From Nocardioides daeguensis (lineage in GTDB: Bacteria; Actinomycetota; Actinomycetes; Propionibacteriales; Nocardioidaceae), in the NCBI RefSeq assembly GCF_019192965.1, contig NZ_JAHTKU010000004.1, positions 62,001 to 126,000 of the forward strand: DNA of 64,000 bases, given 5' to 3'. Numbering within the stretch: position 1 is the first letter of the stretch; every line of letters begins with the position of its first letter. The notes under the pieces were generated by a model. The model saw only the letters and a list, made by a program, of their open reading frames with translations. It had not been told where the DNA came from and did no database searches. This document shows, in pieces, positions 8,275-18,488 of this stretch. A program made the position numbers and the translations under genes.

Positions 8275-9299
8275 GGCTGCCCCAACCGTGCGGCCCGCTC
8301 AGCGAGGGCGTGGTCGAGACCCTGCGTGCCCGGCCGCAGGGCCTGCACGCCGTGCCCGAGCCGCGGGCCATGGGAGACGTCACCTACCCGCTGACCGACC
8401 GCGACCTCCAGCTCGCGCTGTGGGTCCTCTACGAACTGCACTACCGGGGCTTCGACGACGTCGATGACCCGCGGGCCGAGTGGGACCCGCTGCTCATGGT
8501 GAGCCGGGCCGCGCTGGAGCGGACCTTCGAGCACGCCGTGCGAGAGCTGGTGGGCGCGACCCCGCAGGACGCGCCCGCGCTCGAGGACCTCGGCGACACC
8601 CCGGCCGAGCAGGTCACCGCGGCGCTGGTGCGGATGACCGCCCGCTCCGGTCCCTCGGAGGTCGCCCAGTTCCTGCACCGGCGTGCCACCCGGCAGGAGT
8701 TCTGCTCCTACCTGGCCGAACGGGCCGTCCACCACCTGCGCGAGTCCGACCCGCAGAGCTTCGTGCTGCCGCGCATCGGCGGCGCCGCGAAGGTGGCGCT
8801 CGCAGAGCTGCAGTACGACGAGTACGGCGGCGGCCGCCCCGACCGGCTGCACCAGGCGCTGTTCGCCCGCGGGCTCGCCTCGCTGGACCTGCCGACCGAC
8901 CTCGCGTCGTACGTCGAGCAGGCGACGGGCGCGACCCTCGCCTCGGTCAACCTGATGTCGCTCTTCGCCCTCAACCGTCGCCTCCGCGGTGCGGCGATGG
9001 GACACCTGGCTGCCTTCGAGGCGACCAGCTCGCTGCCGTGCGACCGCATCCTGCGCGGGGCCCGGCGTCTGCGACTCCCGGAGGAGGTCGCCGACTACTA
9101 CGACGAGCACGTCGAGGCCGACGCGGTCCACGAGCAGCTGGCGATCCGCGGGATCTGCGCGGCGCTGGTCGCCGACGAGCCGGAGCTGGCTCCCGACGTC
9201 GTGTTCGGCGCGACCGCGTGCCTGGCCGTCGACGGCCTGGCCGGCCAGGTGCTGCTCGACGGGTGGCGGGCACGCCGCGAGGACCGGGCGGCGGGGTGA
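8271..9299 (+). CDS. Iron-containing redox enzyme family protein (heme-oxygenase-like diiron fold)
   Basis: 342 residues, mostly helical. Candidate metal-ligand motifs of the heme-oxygenase-like diiron group are visible: ELQYDEYGGG with following HQALFARGL near residues 180-200, and YYDEHVEADAVHEQ near 275-290. Family members include N-oxygenases and other O2-activating enzymes; the substrate here is unknown. Directly followed by a CDGSH iron-sulfur protein 7 bp downstream, a pairing common in actinobacteria, which suggests that the small Fe-S protein donates electrons (inference). Confidence 0.82.
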   Translation: MRLPQPCGPLSEGVVETLRARPQGLHAVPEPRAMGDVTYPLTDRDLQLALWVLYELHYRGFDDVDDPRAEWDPLLMVSRAALERTFEHAVRELVGATPQDAPALEDLGDTPAEQVTAALVRMTARSGPSEVAQFLHRRATRQEFCSYLAERAVHHLRESDPQSFVLPRIGGAAKVALAELQYDEYGGGRPDRLHQALFARGLASLDLPTDLASYVEQATGATLASVNLMSLFALNRRLRGAAMGHLAAFEATSSLPCDRILRGARRLRLPEEVADYYDEHVEADAVHEQLAIRGICAALVADEPELAPDVVFGATACLAVDGLAGQVLLDGWRARREDRAAG

Positions 9300-9306
9300 G
9301 CTGCTG

Positions 9307-9507
9307 ATGAGCAAGCGACGCGTCGTCGTCACGGAGTGCCCCGGCGGACCGCTGCTGGTGCGCGGCGCCGACGAGGTGGTCGGCGTCGACGGCACCGCCG
9401 CACCGGTGGAGCGCGCCGTCGTGGCGGTGTGCCGCTGCGGCCGTTCCGACCGGCTGCCCTGGTGCGACGACAGCCACCGCGACCGACGGAGGAAGAGGAG
9501 CCCATGA
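9307..9507 (+). CDS. CDGSH-type iron-sulfur protein
   Basis: 66 residues. The cluster-binding motif reads CRCGRSDRLPWCDDSH: the C-x-C-x2-S-x3-P-x-C-D-x-S-H pattern is complete, but the usual Gly of CDGSH is Asp. Predicted to bind a 2Fe-2S cluster through three Cys and one His in the cytoplasm. ATG start lies 7 bp after the diiron gene; its TGA overlaps the next ATG (ATGA). Confidence 0.87.
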   Translation: MSKRRVVVTECPGGPLLVRGADEVVGVDGTAAPVERAVVAVCRCGRSDRLPWCDDSHRDRRRKRSP

Positions 9508-10685
9508 GAGCCGTGACCTGGCAGGGCAGGAACCGGATGAGCGTCGAGGACGTCCCGGACCCGCGGATCCAGGAGCCTGACGACATCGTGATCCGGGTGA
9601 CGTCGAGCGGACTGTGCGGATCAGACCTGCACCTCTACGAGCCCCTCGCCCCCTTCATGGAGGTCGGGGACGTCGTCGGCCACGAGCCGATCGGCGTCGT
9701 GGAGGAGGTCGGCCCCGACGTCTCGTCGTTGCGCCGCGGCGACCGCGTCGTCGTACCGTTCAACCTCAGCTGCGGCCGGTGCTGGATGTGCGCCCGCGGG
9801 CTGCAGAGCCAGTGCGAGACGACGCAGAACGTCGAGCAGGGCACCGGTGCGAGCCTGTTCGGCTACAGCAAGCTGTACGGCCAGGTGCCGGGCGCCCAGG
9901 CGGAGTACCTGCGGGTGCCGTTCGCCGACCGGCTGCCGATCAAGGTCCCCGAGGGGCCGCCCGACGACCGCTTCGTCTTCCTCTCCGACGTGCTGCCGAC
10001 CGCCTGGCAGGCCGTCGACTACGCCGGACTGCGGCCCGGGGACACGCTCCTGGTGCTGGGCGCCGGCCCGATCGGTGACATGTGTGCCCGGATCGCGTTG
10101 ATGCGCGGCATCCGGGTGTTCGTCGTCGACCCGGTGCCGGAGCGGCTGCAGCGGGTCTCGGCGTACGGCGCCGAGGCGCTCGTCACCGACAGCGACGCCG
10201 ACACCGTCACCACGATCCTCGAGGTGACCAGCGGGCGCGGCGCCGACGCCGTGATCGACGCCGTCGGCATGGAGGCGCACGGTTCCCCCGTGGCCGAGTC
10301 GATGGCCAAGGTGGTCGGCCTGCTGCCGGACCGTCTCGCCCAGCCGCTGATGCGCACGGCCGGTGTCGACCGGTTGGCCGCTCTGCACCTGGCCATCGAC
10401 GCGGTCCGCCGCGGCGGCACCGTGTCAGTCGTCGGCGTCTACGGCGGGCCGATGGACCCGATGCCGCTGATGGAGATGTTCGACAAGCAGGTCCAGCTGC
10501 GCATGGGGCAGGCGAACGTGCGCCGGTGGAGCGACGAGATCCTCGCCCTGCTGCTGGAGCCGACCGACCATCTCGGGGTGGAGACGTTCGCGACCCATCA
10601 CCTGCCGCTCGAGGCCGCCCCGGCGGCGTACCGCGACTTCCGCGACAAGAACGACGGCATGGTGAAGGTGCTGTTCCAGCCCTGA
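9504..10685 (+). CDS. Zinc-dependent alcohol dehydrogenase, formaldehyde-dehydrogenase-like
   Basis: 393-residue medium-chain dehydrogenase. Catalytic zinc ligands occur in GLCGSDLHLYE and GHEPIG. The structural zinc loop shows C-GRCWMCARG-----C (Cys near 90-105), and the Rossmann motif is LGAGPIGDMC. Length and the GYSKLYGQVPGAQAEYLRVP segment fit the glutathione-independent formaldehyde dehydrogenase-like subgroup. ATG 9504 overlaps the CDGSH stop. The natural substrate is not determined by sequence. Confidence 0.87.
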   Translation: MRAVTWQGRNRMSVEDVPDPRIQEPDDIVIRVTSSGLCGSDLHLYEPLAPFMEVGDVVGHEPIGVVEEVGPDVSSLRRGDRVVVPFNLSCGRCWMCARGLQSQCETTQNVEQGTGASLFGYSKLYGQVPGAQAEYLRVPFADRLPIKVPEGPPDDRFVFLSDVLPTAWQAVDYAGLRPGDTLLVLGAGPIGDMCARIALMRGIRVFVVDPVPERLQRVSAYGAEALVTDSDADTVTTILEVTSGRGADAVIDAVGMEAHGSPVAESMAKVVGLLPDRLAQPLMRTAGVDRLAALHLAIDAVRRGGTVSVVGVYGGPMDPMPLMEMFDKQVQLRMGQANVRRWSDEILALLLEPTDHLGVETFATHHLPLEAAPAAYRDFRDKNDGMVKVLFQP

Positions 10686-10693
10686 GCCGACGA

Positions 10694-10756
10694 CCGCGCC
10701 CCATGCGATTCGGTGGGGGAATGCGTGATTCCCTGGCCAATTCGCATGGGGCGCGG
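10694..10756. repeat. CCCCATGCG hairpin repeat, copy 1
   Basis: 15-bp perfect arms CCGCGCCCCATGCGA and TCGCATGGGGCGCGG separated by 33 nt. It lies between the convergent alcohol dehydrogenase and sigma-factor genes, where it could act as a two-way terminator. Three related copies occur at 59408, 62146 and 63295; outer stems are conserved while centres differ. Confidence 0.85.
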
Positions 10757-10761
10757 TGGCA

Positions 10762-11598
10762 TCAGGCTGCGTGCGGCTTCCCGCCCGGTTCTGCGCCGAC
10801 GGCACGGCGCAGGTCGGTGAAGATGCGCTGGAGCAGCCGGGAGACCTGGACCTGGGTCACGCCGAGCTCGTCGGCGATCTCCTGCTGGGTCCGCTGCTCG
10901 TAGAACCTCATCCGCAGGATGCGTCGGTCACGCGGCTTGAGCCGGCGGCAGGCCGGGCCGAGGATGGCGACGGCCTCGCTGTGGTCGAAGCCGGCGTCGA
11001 CCGTCGGCAGCAGGTCGCCGAGCGAGGTTCCGGTGGCGACGACCGGCTCGTCGAGGGAGGCGGCATGCACGAGGTCGCCGCAGGCGAGGGCCTCCTCGAT
11101 CTCGGCGGGCGGGCAGTCGAGCTCGTCCGCGAGCTCGCACGGCGTCGGCGGACGGCCGAGGCGCTGGGCCAGATCCTCCTCCGCGGCGACCACGCGCGGC
11201 CGGATCTCCTGGATCCGACGCGGCGGGCGCACCGCCCACGCGGCCGAGCGGAAGTGCCGCTTCAGCTCGCCCAGGATGCTCGGAACGGCGAAGACCAACA
11301 GGTCGTCACCGCGCTCCGGGTCGAAGGACTGCACGGCGCGGGTCAACGCCAGGCAGGCGACCTGCTCGAGCTCGTCGGCGGACTGGCCGCGGTTGCGGTA
11401 ACGGGCGGCGAGGGTGCGGGCCACGGGGATGTTGAGCACGATGACCTCCTCGAGGAGGTCGGCGCGCTCCCCCGGTGGACACTCCCGCGCCTTCGCGAGG
11501 AGCTCTGCGGTCCGGGACTTTCGCTCGGCGGAGCTCACCTGGCTGGCGGATGAAGCGGTGGAACGGTGGGGAATGGTGGGGATCGATGCGGTGGACAC
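10762..11598 (-). CDS. SigB/SigF-family RNA polymerase sigma factor
   Basis: 278 residues from GTG 11598, which has GGGAG eight nt upstream; the frame continues to 11721 but reads as low-quality sequence. Region 2 begins LLEEVIVLNIPVARTLAARY, with the SADELEQVACLALTRAVQSF motif. Region 3 contains PRRIQEIRPRV, and region 4 ends with a helix-turn-helix QQEIADELGVTQVQVSRLL. This is the general-stress and development sigma type of actinobacteria. No anti-sigma gene is adjacent, so control must come from elsewhere. Confidence 0.88.
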   Translation of the reverse strand: MSTASIPTIPHRSTASSASQVSSAERKSRTAELLAKARECPPGERADLLEEVIVLNIPVARTLAARYRNRGQSADELEQVACLALTRAVQSFDPERGDDLLVFAVPSILGELKRHFRSAAWAVRPPRRIQEIRPRVVAAEEDLAQRLGRPPTPCELADELDCPPAEIEEALACGDLVHAASLDEPVVATGTSLGDLLPTVDAGFDHSEAVAILGPACRRLKPRDRRILRMRFYEQRTQQEIADELGVTQVQVSRLLQRIFTDLRRAVGAEPGGKPHAA

Positions 11599-11827
11599 TG
11601 TTACTCCCGAAGATCGAGAGGTGTGGCGGTGGGCTTGGCCACAGTTGTCTGCTGCTTCGCTACCCAACATAGCGCGTCGGTATACCCCGCGCCATCCGAC
11701 GGGATCATCGTTCCTAGTCATTCGGGACTAGAGACAAGAGGACCGCGCCCGGCGTAACGGCGGACCCCGGCGCTGCGTTCTACAAGTGTGAGGGCGCAAC
11801 CGGCGCCCGGTCCCGACGGAGGTCGCG

Positions 11828-12187
11828 GTGGAGCAGATCGTGGTGGCACTCAGCCCCTTCACCCGCCGCAGCCGTTCCCTCGGGGTCAGCCACAGCGCCG
11901 CCGGCCTGGACCGCGGCCTCGAGCCCGGCGAGCACCTGGTGCTCCACGACCCGGTGGCCGACGAGCACTTCACCGCGGTCGTCGCCGACATCGCGTTCGA
12001 GCTCGACGACACGTCGTACCGGCTCGAGATCGGCACCCGGATCACCGCCGCCGAGGCCGACGAGTGCCTGGCCCCGCCCACCGAGGACGAGCGGCTCACC
12101 ACCCAGGACATCGTGGCGCTGCTGGCCGAGCTGCGCCGCAGCGAGCGGCACGTGTCGGCCGCGCTGGCCGACCTCCAGGCCCGCTGA
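11828..12187 (+). CDS. Conserved-looking protein of unknown function
   Basis: 119 residues, GTG start with GGAGG five nt upstream. The middle (EHLVLHDPVADEHFTAVVAD to YRLEIGTRIT) looks like a small beta-rich fold, and the C-terminus (DIVALLAELRRSERHVSAAL) an amphipathic helix. No motif ties it to a known family. It stands alone between the sigma factor and the response regulator. Confidence 0.65.
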   Translation: MEQIVVALSPFTRRSRSLGVSHSAAGLDRGLEPGEHLVLHDPVADEHFTAVVADIAFELDDTSYRLEIGTRITAAEADECLAPPTEDERLTTQDIVALLAELRRSERHVSAALADLQAR

Positions 12188-12311
12188 CGCCTCGCCGCGC
12201 CGACGTTCGACCAGGACGCCGTAGTCCTTCCGGGCCACCGAAACACATCCTCCGGCCCGACCTGTTCGGAAAGGATTCAACTACGGCGCGTGGCGTCGGA
12301 GAATCGTCCTC

Positions 12312-13031
12312 GTGCCAGCCGAGACTCCGATCCGCGTCTACATCGTCGACGACCACGAGGTCGTGCGCCGGGGTGTTGCGAGCCTGCTCGAGACCGACCC
12401 GGAGCTCGAGGTGGTCGGACAGTCGGGCAGCGCCACCGTCGCGCTGCAGGAGATCCTCGAGCTGCGGCCCGACATCGCCGTCCTCGACGCGAACCTCGCC
12501 GACGGCACCGGCGTCGACATCTGCCGCGAGATGCGCTCCGTCGACCCCAACATCAAGGCGCTGATCCTCACGTCGTACGACGACCCCGACGCCATCTCCG
12601 CGGCGATCCTCGCGGGCGCGTCGGGCTACGTGCTGAAGAAGATCGAAGGCAACTCGCTGCTCAACGGCATCAAGCTGGTCGCCGGCGGCCACTCGCTCAT
12701 CGACCCCGCCGTCGCCAACCGCGTCGTCGAGCAGATGGAGATGCAGCGCAAGTCGCTCGACGTCATCTGCGAGCTCACCCCGCAGCAGCGCAGGATCTTC
12801 TTCCTCATCGCCGAGGGCATGACCAACCGGCAGATCGCCGAGAAGCTCTACCTGGCCGAGAAGACGGTCAAGAACCACGTCACCGGGCTGCTCGCCCGGC
12901 TCGGGCTCCAGCACCGCACCCAGGCCGCGCTGCTCGCCGTACGGCTCCGGGGAGCGGAGAGCGCCGCCCCGGCCGCACCGACCGCCCCGGCCGCGGACCG
13001 CATGGACCGCATGGACCGCCGCGTCGGCTGA
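12312..13031 (+). CDS. NarL/DevR-type response regulator
   Basis: 239 residues. The receiver domain has the acidic pair D13-D14, phosphoacceptor D59 (DIAVLDANL), the T/S position in ILTSYDD and K in VLKKIE. The C-terminal LuxR HTH spans roughly 172-225 (LTPQQRRIFFLIAEGMTNRQ, IAEKLY, KTVKNHV). Layout matches DevR/DosR. No kinase gene is adjacent; the only histidine kinase of the matching type in the window is at 54507-56087, so pairing is plausible but inferred. Start GTG 12312. A strong terminator follows. Confidence 0.88.
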   Translation: MPAETPIRVYIVDDHEVVRRGVASLLETDPELEVVGQSGSATVALQEILELRPDIAVLDANLADGTGVDICREMRSVDPNIKALILTSYDDPDAISAAILAGASGYVLKKIEGNSLLNGIKLVAGGHSLIDPAVANRVVEQMEMQRKSLDVICELTPQQRRIFFLIAEGMTNRQIAEKLYLAEKTVKNHVTGLLARLGLQHRTQAALLAVRLRGAESAAPAAPTAPAADRMDRMDRRVG

Positions 13032-13053
13032 GGCGCCGCCTGCTCGACGTACG

Positions 13054-13089
13054 AGACCCCCGCCCCTTGCATCACCGGGGCGGGGGTCT
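13054..13089. terminator. Bidirectional intrinsic terminator
   Basis: Perfect 13-bp arms AGACCCCCGCCCC and GGGGCGGGGGTCT with a 10-nt loop, placed between the convergent response regulator and chemoreceptor genes. No strong U-tract, as is common in GC-rich genomes. Confidence 0.8.
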
Positions 13090-13113
13090 TCGCATGCTTG
13101 CGTCGAACGGTCC

Positions 13114-15387
13114 TCAGAGCTGGAAGCGGCCCACCATGTCCCGCAGCTCGGAGGCGACTCCGGTGAGCTCGGTGGCGGAGGTGAGCGTGTTCTGCGCGCC
13201 TTCCCGGGTGTCGGCGGCCGCCGTGGCGACCTGGGTGACGTCCTCGGCGATGCCGTTGGCGCCGGCGGCGGCCTCGGTGACCGAGCGGGCGATCTCGTTG
13301 GTGGTGGCGGTCTGCTCCTCCACCGCGGAGGCGATCGTCGACTGGATGTCGTTGATCCGTGCGATGACGTCGGCGATCCGGCTGATCGCGGAGACGGCGC
13401 CCTGGGTGTCGCTCTGGATGGCCTCGATCTTCTGGCCGATCTCCTCGGTCGCCTTGGCGGTCTCCTTGGCCAGCTCCTTGACCTCGTTGGCCACCACCGC
13501 GAAACCCTTGCCGGCGTCGCCGGCGCGGGCGGCCTCGATGGTGGCGTTGAGGGCGAGCAGGTTGGTCTGCTGGGCGATCGAGGTGATCACCTTGATGACC
13601 TGGCCGATCTCGGCGGACGACTCCCCCAGCGACGCGACGGTGCCCTGCGCCTCGGAGGCGACGGTGACGGCGTCGGTGGCGACGGTCGCGGCCTCGGTGG
13701 CGTTCTTGGCGATCTCACGGATGGAGGCGGTCATCTCCTCGGCCGCCGTGGCGACGGTCTGGATCGAGGCGGACACCTCGACCGACGCGCTCGACGCGGA
13801 CGCCGCCCGGTCGGACGTCATCGAGGCGCCCTCGCCCATCCCCTCCGCCAGCGAGGTGAGCTGGCTGGCGGCAGCGCCGAGGGTCTCGGCAGCCCCGCTG
13901 ATGTTGCCCATGCTGGCCCGCAGGGTGCTCATCAGGGCGCGCAGGCCGTCGGCGACCCGGCCGACGGCGTCGTCACCCTCGACGTCGAGCTCGCGGGTCA
14001 GGTCGCCCGTCGCCGCCGCGGAGACGACGTCGAGGATCTGAGCCACCTTGCCCGACAGTACGGCGGCCGCCTCGCGCTCGGCGACCTCGCGGTCGATCCG
14101 CGCGATGGTCTCCGAGACCAGGCGGCCGACGTTCCGCAGCGCGTCGAGGCGCTGCACGCTCGGCTGCAGGGTCTCGGTGGCGAAGAAGTCCATCGTGCCG
14201 ACGACCTCGCCGTCGACGATGACCGGGAAGCAGACGCCGGACTTCACGCCGACCCGCTGGGCGACGGGCGCCCGCACGCAGTCGGTCATCTCGCCGATGT
14301 CCGGGGTGAAGTACAGGTCGCGCCGCGCCCAGGCCCGACCGGACAGGCCGATGCCCTCGGCGAACGACGCCTGCAGCGTCACCTGCCGGAACTCCGGACC
14401 GGCGTCACCGGACTCCCGGTCGAACTTCAGCAGCCGGTCGGCGGGGTCGACGGTCCAGTAGGAGCCGTACGCCCAGCCGAACTCGCCGCGCACGGTGTCG
14501 AGCACGATCTGGACGGCGGTGTCCACGTCGGTGGCCGCGCCGAGGCCGGAGAGGATCTTGTTGACGGCCGAGGTGTCGGCGGCGGCCTCGGCGCTCTCGC
14601 GCTCGATCCGCAGCCGGTCGGTGATCACCTCCCAGGTCGCCATCGCGCCGACGTACTCACCGCTGGCGTCGGTGATCGCGCTGACCAGGAGGTCGAGCGT
14701 CTGGTCGCCCACCTTGATGTCGGCGCGCCGCGGCAGGTGCTCGGCACTCGCCAGCAGGCCGCGCTGGTAGGCGGGGCTCTTGTGGAAGATGTCGAGGCTG
14801 GAGCCGACGACCTCGTCGGCCTTCACCGGCAGCACCGCCTCCAGGCTGCGCAGCGTGTTGAGCGACGCCGGGTTCATGTACTGGATCACGAAGTCGCGGT
14901 CCGCGAACATCATGTTCGTCGGGCTGTTCTCCATCATCGAGCTGGCGATCGCCGTCTGCTGCTCGACGCGCAGCTTCTGGGTGACGTCCTCGACCACGAC
15001 CAGCGCGCCGACGTACCTGCCGGCGGCGTCGTGGATCGCGGTGAACGACAGGTCGCGCGTGGCGAACTCCGAGGCGACCCGGTCGGCCAACGGGAGGTTG
15101 TCGGCGGTGGCGGTCACCCGGCTGCCGAGCTCGGGGTGCGCGTAGATCAGCTCGAACGACGCGCCGACCAGCGTCTCCGGGTCGACGTCGGGGACGTCCG
15201 GGCCGCCCGCGGCCAGCTCGGCCCGGGCCTGGCGGTTGACGTACTGGACCCGGTAGTCGGGTCCGACGACGAACGCGCCGGTCGGGAGGGCGTCGTACAG
15301 CGCGAAGTCGACGGCAGAGGCGGCTGCGGAGGCGGGTGCGGATGCGGACGCGGTGGCGTTCACCGGCGGGTCGAGGGTCTCGGTCAC
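13114..15387 (-). CDS. Soluble methyl-accepting chemotaxis protein (PAS-PAS-GAF-MCP signal)
   Basis: 757 residues without a membrane segment, so a cytoplasmic receptor. Two PAS domains (about 28-140 and 150-265, each ending near [14 protein letters not shown] or [14 protein letters not shown]), a GAF domain (about 275-425), a HAMP-like segment around 455-500, and the MCP signalling domain with the hairpin tip region [20 protein letters not shown] and [12 protein letters not shown]. It has no C-terminal CheR pentapeptide. ATG overlaps the cheW stop (ATGA). Probably senses an intracellular redox, light or ligand signal. Confidence 0.93.
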   Translation of the reverse strand: MTETLDPPVNATASASAPASAAASAVDFALYDALPTGAFVVGPDYRVQYVNRQARAELAAGGPDVPDVDPETLVGASFELIYAHPELGSRVTATADNLPLADRVASEFATRDLSFTAIHDAAGRYVGALVVVEDVTQKLRVEQQTAIASSMMENSPTNMMFADRDFVIQYMNPASLNTLRSLEAVLPVKADEVVGSSLDIFHKSPAYQRGLLASAEHLPRRADIKVGDQTLDLLVSAITDASGEYVGAMATWEVITDRLRIERESAEAAADTSAVNKILSGLGAATDVDTAVQIVLDTVRGEFGWAYGSYWTVDPADRLLKFDRESGDAGPEFRQVTLQASFAEGIGLSGRAWARRDLYFTPDIGEMTDCVRAPVAQRVGVKSGVCFPVIVDGEVVGTMDFFATETLQPSVQRLDALRNVGRLVSETIARIDREVAEREAAAVLSGKVAQILDVVSAAATGDLTRELDVEGDDAVGRVADGLRALMSTLRASMGNISGAAETLGAAASQLTSLAEGMGEGASMTSDRAASASSASVEVSASIQTVATAAEEMTASIREIAKNATEAATVATDAVTVASEAQGTVASLGESSAEIGQVIKVITSIAQQTNLLALNATIEAARAGDAGKGFAVVANEVKELAKETAKATEEIGQKIEAIQSDTQGAVSAISRIADVIARINDIQSTIASAVEEQTATTNEIARSVTEAAAGANGIAEDVTQVATAAADTREGAQNTLTSATELTGVASELRDMVGRFQL

Positions 15388-15866
15388 GGGGTTCCTCCGG
15401 TGGTGTCGGGGGTGCTCGTGACGTCGACCGCGCGGTCGGCGTCGAGGACGAGCAGGATGGAGTCGGGCAGGGGCCGGACGCCGCGGACGACGTCCTGGAC
15501 GGCGCGCGGCATTGTCGACGGTGCCGGCTGCAGGTCGACGCCGGCGGTGTCGATCACGTCGCCGATGTCGTCGACGAGGAGGCTCACCACCTCGCCACGG
15601 CTGCGGACGATGACGTTCATGGGCAGCTCGTCGCCCTCCCGGTCGGGCAGCCCCAGGCGCACCCGCAGGTCGAGCGCGGTGACGATCTGGCCGCGCAGGT
15701 TGATCAGGCCGGTGACGGCGCGGTCCGCGCGGGGCACCGGCGTCATCGGCTGGCGCCGCAGCACCTCCTGCACCTCGTCGACGGCGACGCCGAAGAACAG
15801 GCCCGCCACCCAGAAGGTGCAGTACTGCTCGGCGGTGCGGGTCGCCGTGCTCGGGGCGGTGGTCAT
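15384..15866 (-). CDS. cheW: Chemotaxis coupling protein CheW
   Basis: 160 residues, a single CheW domain ([53 protein letters not shown]). It scaffolds the soluble receptor to CheA. ATG start overlaps the cheA stop (ATGA), and its stop overlaps the mcp start, making a tightly coupled cheA-cheW-mcp operon driven by the promoter at 18119. Confidence 0.94.
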   Translation of the reverse strand: MTTAPSTATRTAEQYCTFWVAGLFFGVAVDEVQEVLRRQPMTPVPRADRAVTGLINLRGQIVTALDLRVRLGLPDREGDELPMNVIVRSRGEVVSLLVDDIGDVIDTAGVDLQPAPSTMPRAVQDVVRGVRPLPDSILLVLDADRAVDVTSTPDTTGGTP

Positions 15867-18091
15867 GCCGACGCCCCCGATCGTGCGACGACGGCCTCGA
15901 GGTCCACCAGGTCGGTCACCCGGTCCTGGACGACGGCGCTGCCGGTGACACCGGCACGGCGACCGACCTCGCTCGAGGTGATCGCGACCTCGACGACGTC
16001 GAGCACCTTGTCGATCACGATGCCCACGGCACCCCCCGCTCCCCCGGCACCGCCGGTCTCGTGGACCACGACGCTGATCTGGTCGCCCTGGTCGCTGGTG
16101 TCGGGCAGGCCGATCGCCGAGGCGAGCCGCACGAGCGGGAGGATGCCGTCGCGGTACTGCACCACCTCCGACGTCCCGCTGCGCTCCACCCGGTCGCGCC
16201 CGAACTCCTCGAGCCGGGCGACCGCGGCCAGCGGCAGCGCGGCCCGGCGGCCGTCGGCGACCTCGAGCACGAGCAGCGCCGTCCGGTCGTCGGCAACGAC
16301 CGCGCGGGGGTCGCCCGTCTCCTGCTGCGTGGCACCGACGCCGACCGTCCCGGCGATCCCGGCGACGTCGAGGATGAGAGCCACCCGGCCGTCGCCCATG
16401 ATCGTCGCGCCGGCGTACATCGCGAGCGCCTTGAGCTGGCGCCCGATCGGCTTCACGACGATCTCCTGGGTGTCGTGCACCGCGGAGACGCACAGGCCGA
16501 AGCGGACGTCGTCGGACTGCAGGACGACCACCGTGAGTGCCTCGTCCTCGGGGGCGCTGCCGCCGAGCGTCTCGGCGAGGGAGACCAGCGGCAGCAGCTT
16601 TCCGCGCAGCCGGAGCACCGGTGCCCCGGCGAGGTTCTCGACCTGGCGACGCAGGTCGTCGCCCTCGATCCGGACCAGCTCGACCAGGTTGGCCTGCGGG
16701 ATGGCGTACCGCTCGCCCCCCTCCCCGACCACGAGTGCCGGGATGATGGCGAGCGTGAGCGGGATCCGGACGCGGGTGGTCGTACCCCGTCCGGGCTCGG
16801 AGGAGACGTCGACGCTCCCGCCGATCCGCTCGATGTTGGTGCGCACGACGTCCATCCCGACGCCGCGGCCGGAGATGTTGGAGACTGCGGCGGCGGTCGA
16901 GAAGCCGGGCCGGAAGATGAGGCCGAGCACGTCGCGGCCGTCCATCCGGGCCAGCTGGTCGCGGGTGACGACGCCGCGCTCGACGGCGACCGCGCCGATC
17001 GTCGCGGGGTCGATGCCCTTGCCGTCGTCGGCGATCTCGACGACCACCTGGCCGGACTCGTGGTAGGCCCGCAGACTCAGCGTGCCCTTCGCGTCCTTGC
17101 CCGCCGCACGGCGTACGTCGGGAGGCTCGATGCCGTGGTCGAGGGAGTTGCGGACCAGGTGGGTCAGCGGGTCCTTGACCGCCTCGAGGAGGCTGCGGTC
17201 GAGCTCGGTCTCGTGGCCCTCCATCACCAGCTCGACCTCACGGCCGAGCTGGTGGGACAGGTCGCGCACGACCCGCGGCATCTTCGACCAGACCTGGCCG
17301 ATCGGCTGCATGCGGGTCTTCATGATCGACTCCTGCAGCTCGCTGGCCACCAGGTCCAGGCGCTGACTGGCGCGGACCAGCTCCGCGTCGGCGGAGCCCA
17401 GGCTGCGCTGCACCAGCTGGTTGCGGGTCAGCACGAGCTCGCCGACCAGGTCGACCAGGTCGTCGAGCAGGTCCACGTCGACCCGGACCGAGGCGTCCAC
17501 GACCGCACGGCGCTCAACGCCGTCCCACGACTCGTCGGCGGGGGCGGGGGCGGCGGGGGCCTCCACGACAGGCGCGACGGGCTGGGCGACGGGCTGGGCG
17601 ACGGGCTGGGCGACGGGCTCGGCGACGGGCTCGACCGGCGGCGCCGGCTCGGTCACGGACGGAGCCGCCGGGGACACGTCCGGCTCCTCCGTGACCGAGT
17701 CGGCCGCCAGCAGGCCCTCGATGACCGCGACGACGGGGGCGACGTCGACGGCCGGGTCGGTGTCACGGCCGGTGCGCTCGATGCCCTCGAGCAGCGCGCG
17801 GACCGTGTCGACCATCGAGAGCAGTCCCTCGGCGATCGGAGGCGTCATCACGACCTCGCCGTCGCGCAGGCGCGAGAGCAGGGTCTCCCCGACGTGGGTC
17901 AGCTGCTCCAGCCGGTTGAAGGCCAGGAACCCGCTGGTGCCCTTGATGGTGTGGATCGTGCGGAAGATGCTTGAGAGCCGCTCCCGTGAGTCGGGCTGCT
18001 GCTCGAGCTCGACCAGGTCACGGTCGAGCTGGTCCAGGTTCTCGTGGGACTCCACGAGGAACTCGGCGATGATCTCGGCGTCGTCGTCCAT
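15863..18091 (-). CDS. cheA: Chemotaxis histidine kinase CheA with two CheW-like domains
   Basis: 742 residues. The P1 Hpt domain has phospho-His H47 in [12 protein letters not shown] Pro/Ala/Gln linker with PVAQ repeats (from 12-nt tandem repeats at about 17576-17633) occupies the P2 position, and no clear P2 fold is seen. P3 dimerisation follows ([19 protein letters not shown]), then the P4 ATPase ([31 protein letters not shown]). After it come a P5 CheW domain and an additional C-terminal CheW-like domain. The ATG has GGAGGGAGG upstream. Confidence 0.95.
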   Translation of the reverse strand: MDDDAEIIAEFLVESHENLDQLDRDLVELEQQPDSRERLSSIFRTIHTIKGTSGFLAFNRLEQLTHVGETLLSRLRDGEVVMTPPIAEGLLSMVDTVRALLEGIERTGRDTDPAVDVAPVVAVIEGLLAADSVTEEPDVSPAAPSVTEPAPPVEPVAEPVAQPVAQPVAQPVAPVVEAPAAPAPADESWDGVERRAVVDASVRVDVDLLDDLVDLVGELVLTRNQLVQRSLGSADAELVRASQRLDLVASELQESIMKTRMQPIGQVWSKMPRVVRDLSHQLGREVELVMEGHETELDRSLLEAVKDPLTHLVRNSLDHGIEPPDVRRAAGKDAKGTLSLRAYHESGQVVVEIADDGKGIDPATIGAVAVERGVVTRDQLARMDGRDVLGLIFRPGFSTAAAVSNISGRGVGMDVVRTNIERIGGSVDVSSEPGRGTTTRVRIPLTLAIIPALVVGEGGERYAIPQANLVELVRIEGDDLRRQVENLAGAPVLRLRGKLLPLVSLAETLGGSAPEDEALTVVVLQSDDVRFGLCVSAVHDTQEIVVKPIGRQLKALAMYAGATIMGDGRVALILDVAGIAGTVGVGATQQETGDPRAVVADDRTALLVLEVADGRRAALPLAAVARLEEFGRDRVERSGTSEVVQYRDGILPLVRLASAIGLPDTSDQGDQISVVVHETGGAGGAGGAVGIVIDKVLDVVEVAITSSEVGRRAGVTGSAVVQDRVTDLVDLEAVVARSGASA
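17576..17633. repeat. 12-nt tandem repeat in the cheA linker
   Basis: Four to five imperfect copies of a 12-nt unit (GGGCTGGGCGAC on the plus strand) encode a PVAQ/PVAE repeat in the flexible CheA linker. Copy number may vary by slippage without shifting frame. Confidence 0.8.
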
Positions 18092-18118
18092 CCGCCCTCC
18101 CTCCAGGCTCGCTCCCCC

Positions 18119-18146
18119 CGATCGGCCCGGACCCGGGCGGGGTGAG
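18119..18146 (-). promoter_or_regulatory. FliA-type promoter of cheA-cheW-mcp
   Basis: CTCA, 16 nt, GCCGATCG reading on the minus strand, 27 nt before the cheA ATG. One of ten matches with identical spacing in the window. Confidence 0.8.
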
Positions 18147-18215
18147 ACGAGTCAAGAGACTTGGGACCTAGTCCCGGCCCCACGGTGGGACCAGGGGCGG
18201 AGCCGGCAGGCCGGA

Positions 18216-18470
18216 TCAGCGGGCGGGATCGCGCGAGCGGAGGGCCTCGCTGAGCGAGGCGACGGCGGCCTCCGGCGGCGAGGCGGCGTCGGCGTTGGCG
18301 TCGGCCAGCTCGGCGAGGAGCTCGGCGCGGTGGACGGCGACGGAACGGGGGGCGTCGATGCCGATCCGGACGACGTCGCCGCGCACCTCGAGGATGGTGA
18401 CGGTGACGGCCTCGGGAGAGCCGCCGCCGATGACGACGCTTTCGCCGATGCGACGCGAGAGAACCAGCAC
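18216..18470 (-). CDS. csrA: Carbon storage regulator CsrA
   Basis: 84 residues, GTG start. Opens MLVLSRRIGESVVIG and continues VTVTILEVRGDVVRIGIDAP and VAVHRAEL, the complete CsrA RNA-binding fold. The tail is about 20 residues longer than the family minimum. In flagellated Gram-positives CsrA represses flagellin translation and FliW removes it; fliW is immediately upstream here. Last gene of the flgN-flgK-flgL-fliW-csrA operon. Confidence 0.94.
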   Translation of the reverse strand: MLVLSRRIGESVVIGGGSPEAVTVTILEVRGDVVRIGIDAPRSVAVHRAELLAELADANADAASPPEAAVASLSEALRSRDPAR

Positions 18471-18488
18471 GGGAGCGAGGTTAGCGGG

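Noticed and set aside
11660..11700. SigB-type GGGTAT -10 box upstream of the sigma factor gene
   Set aside because: GGGTAT is present on the minus strand, but no GTTT -35 lies at the expected 14-16 nt distance.
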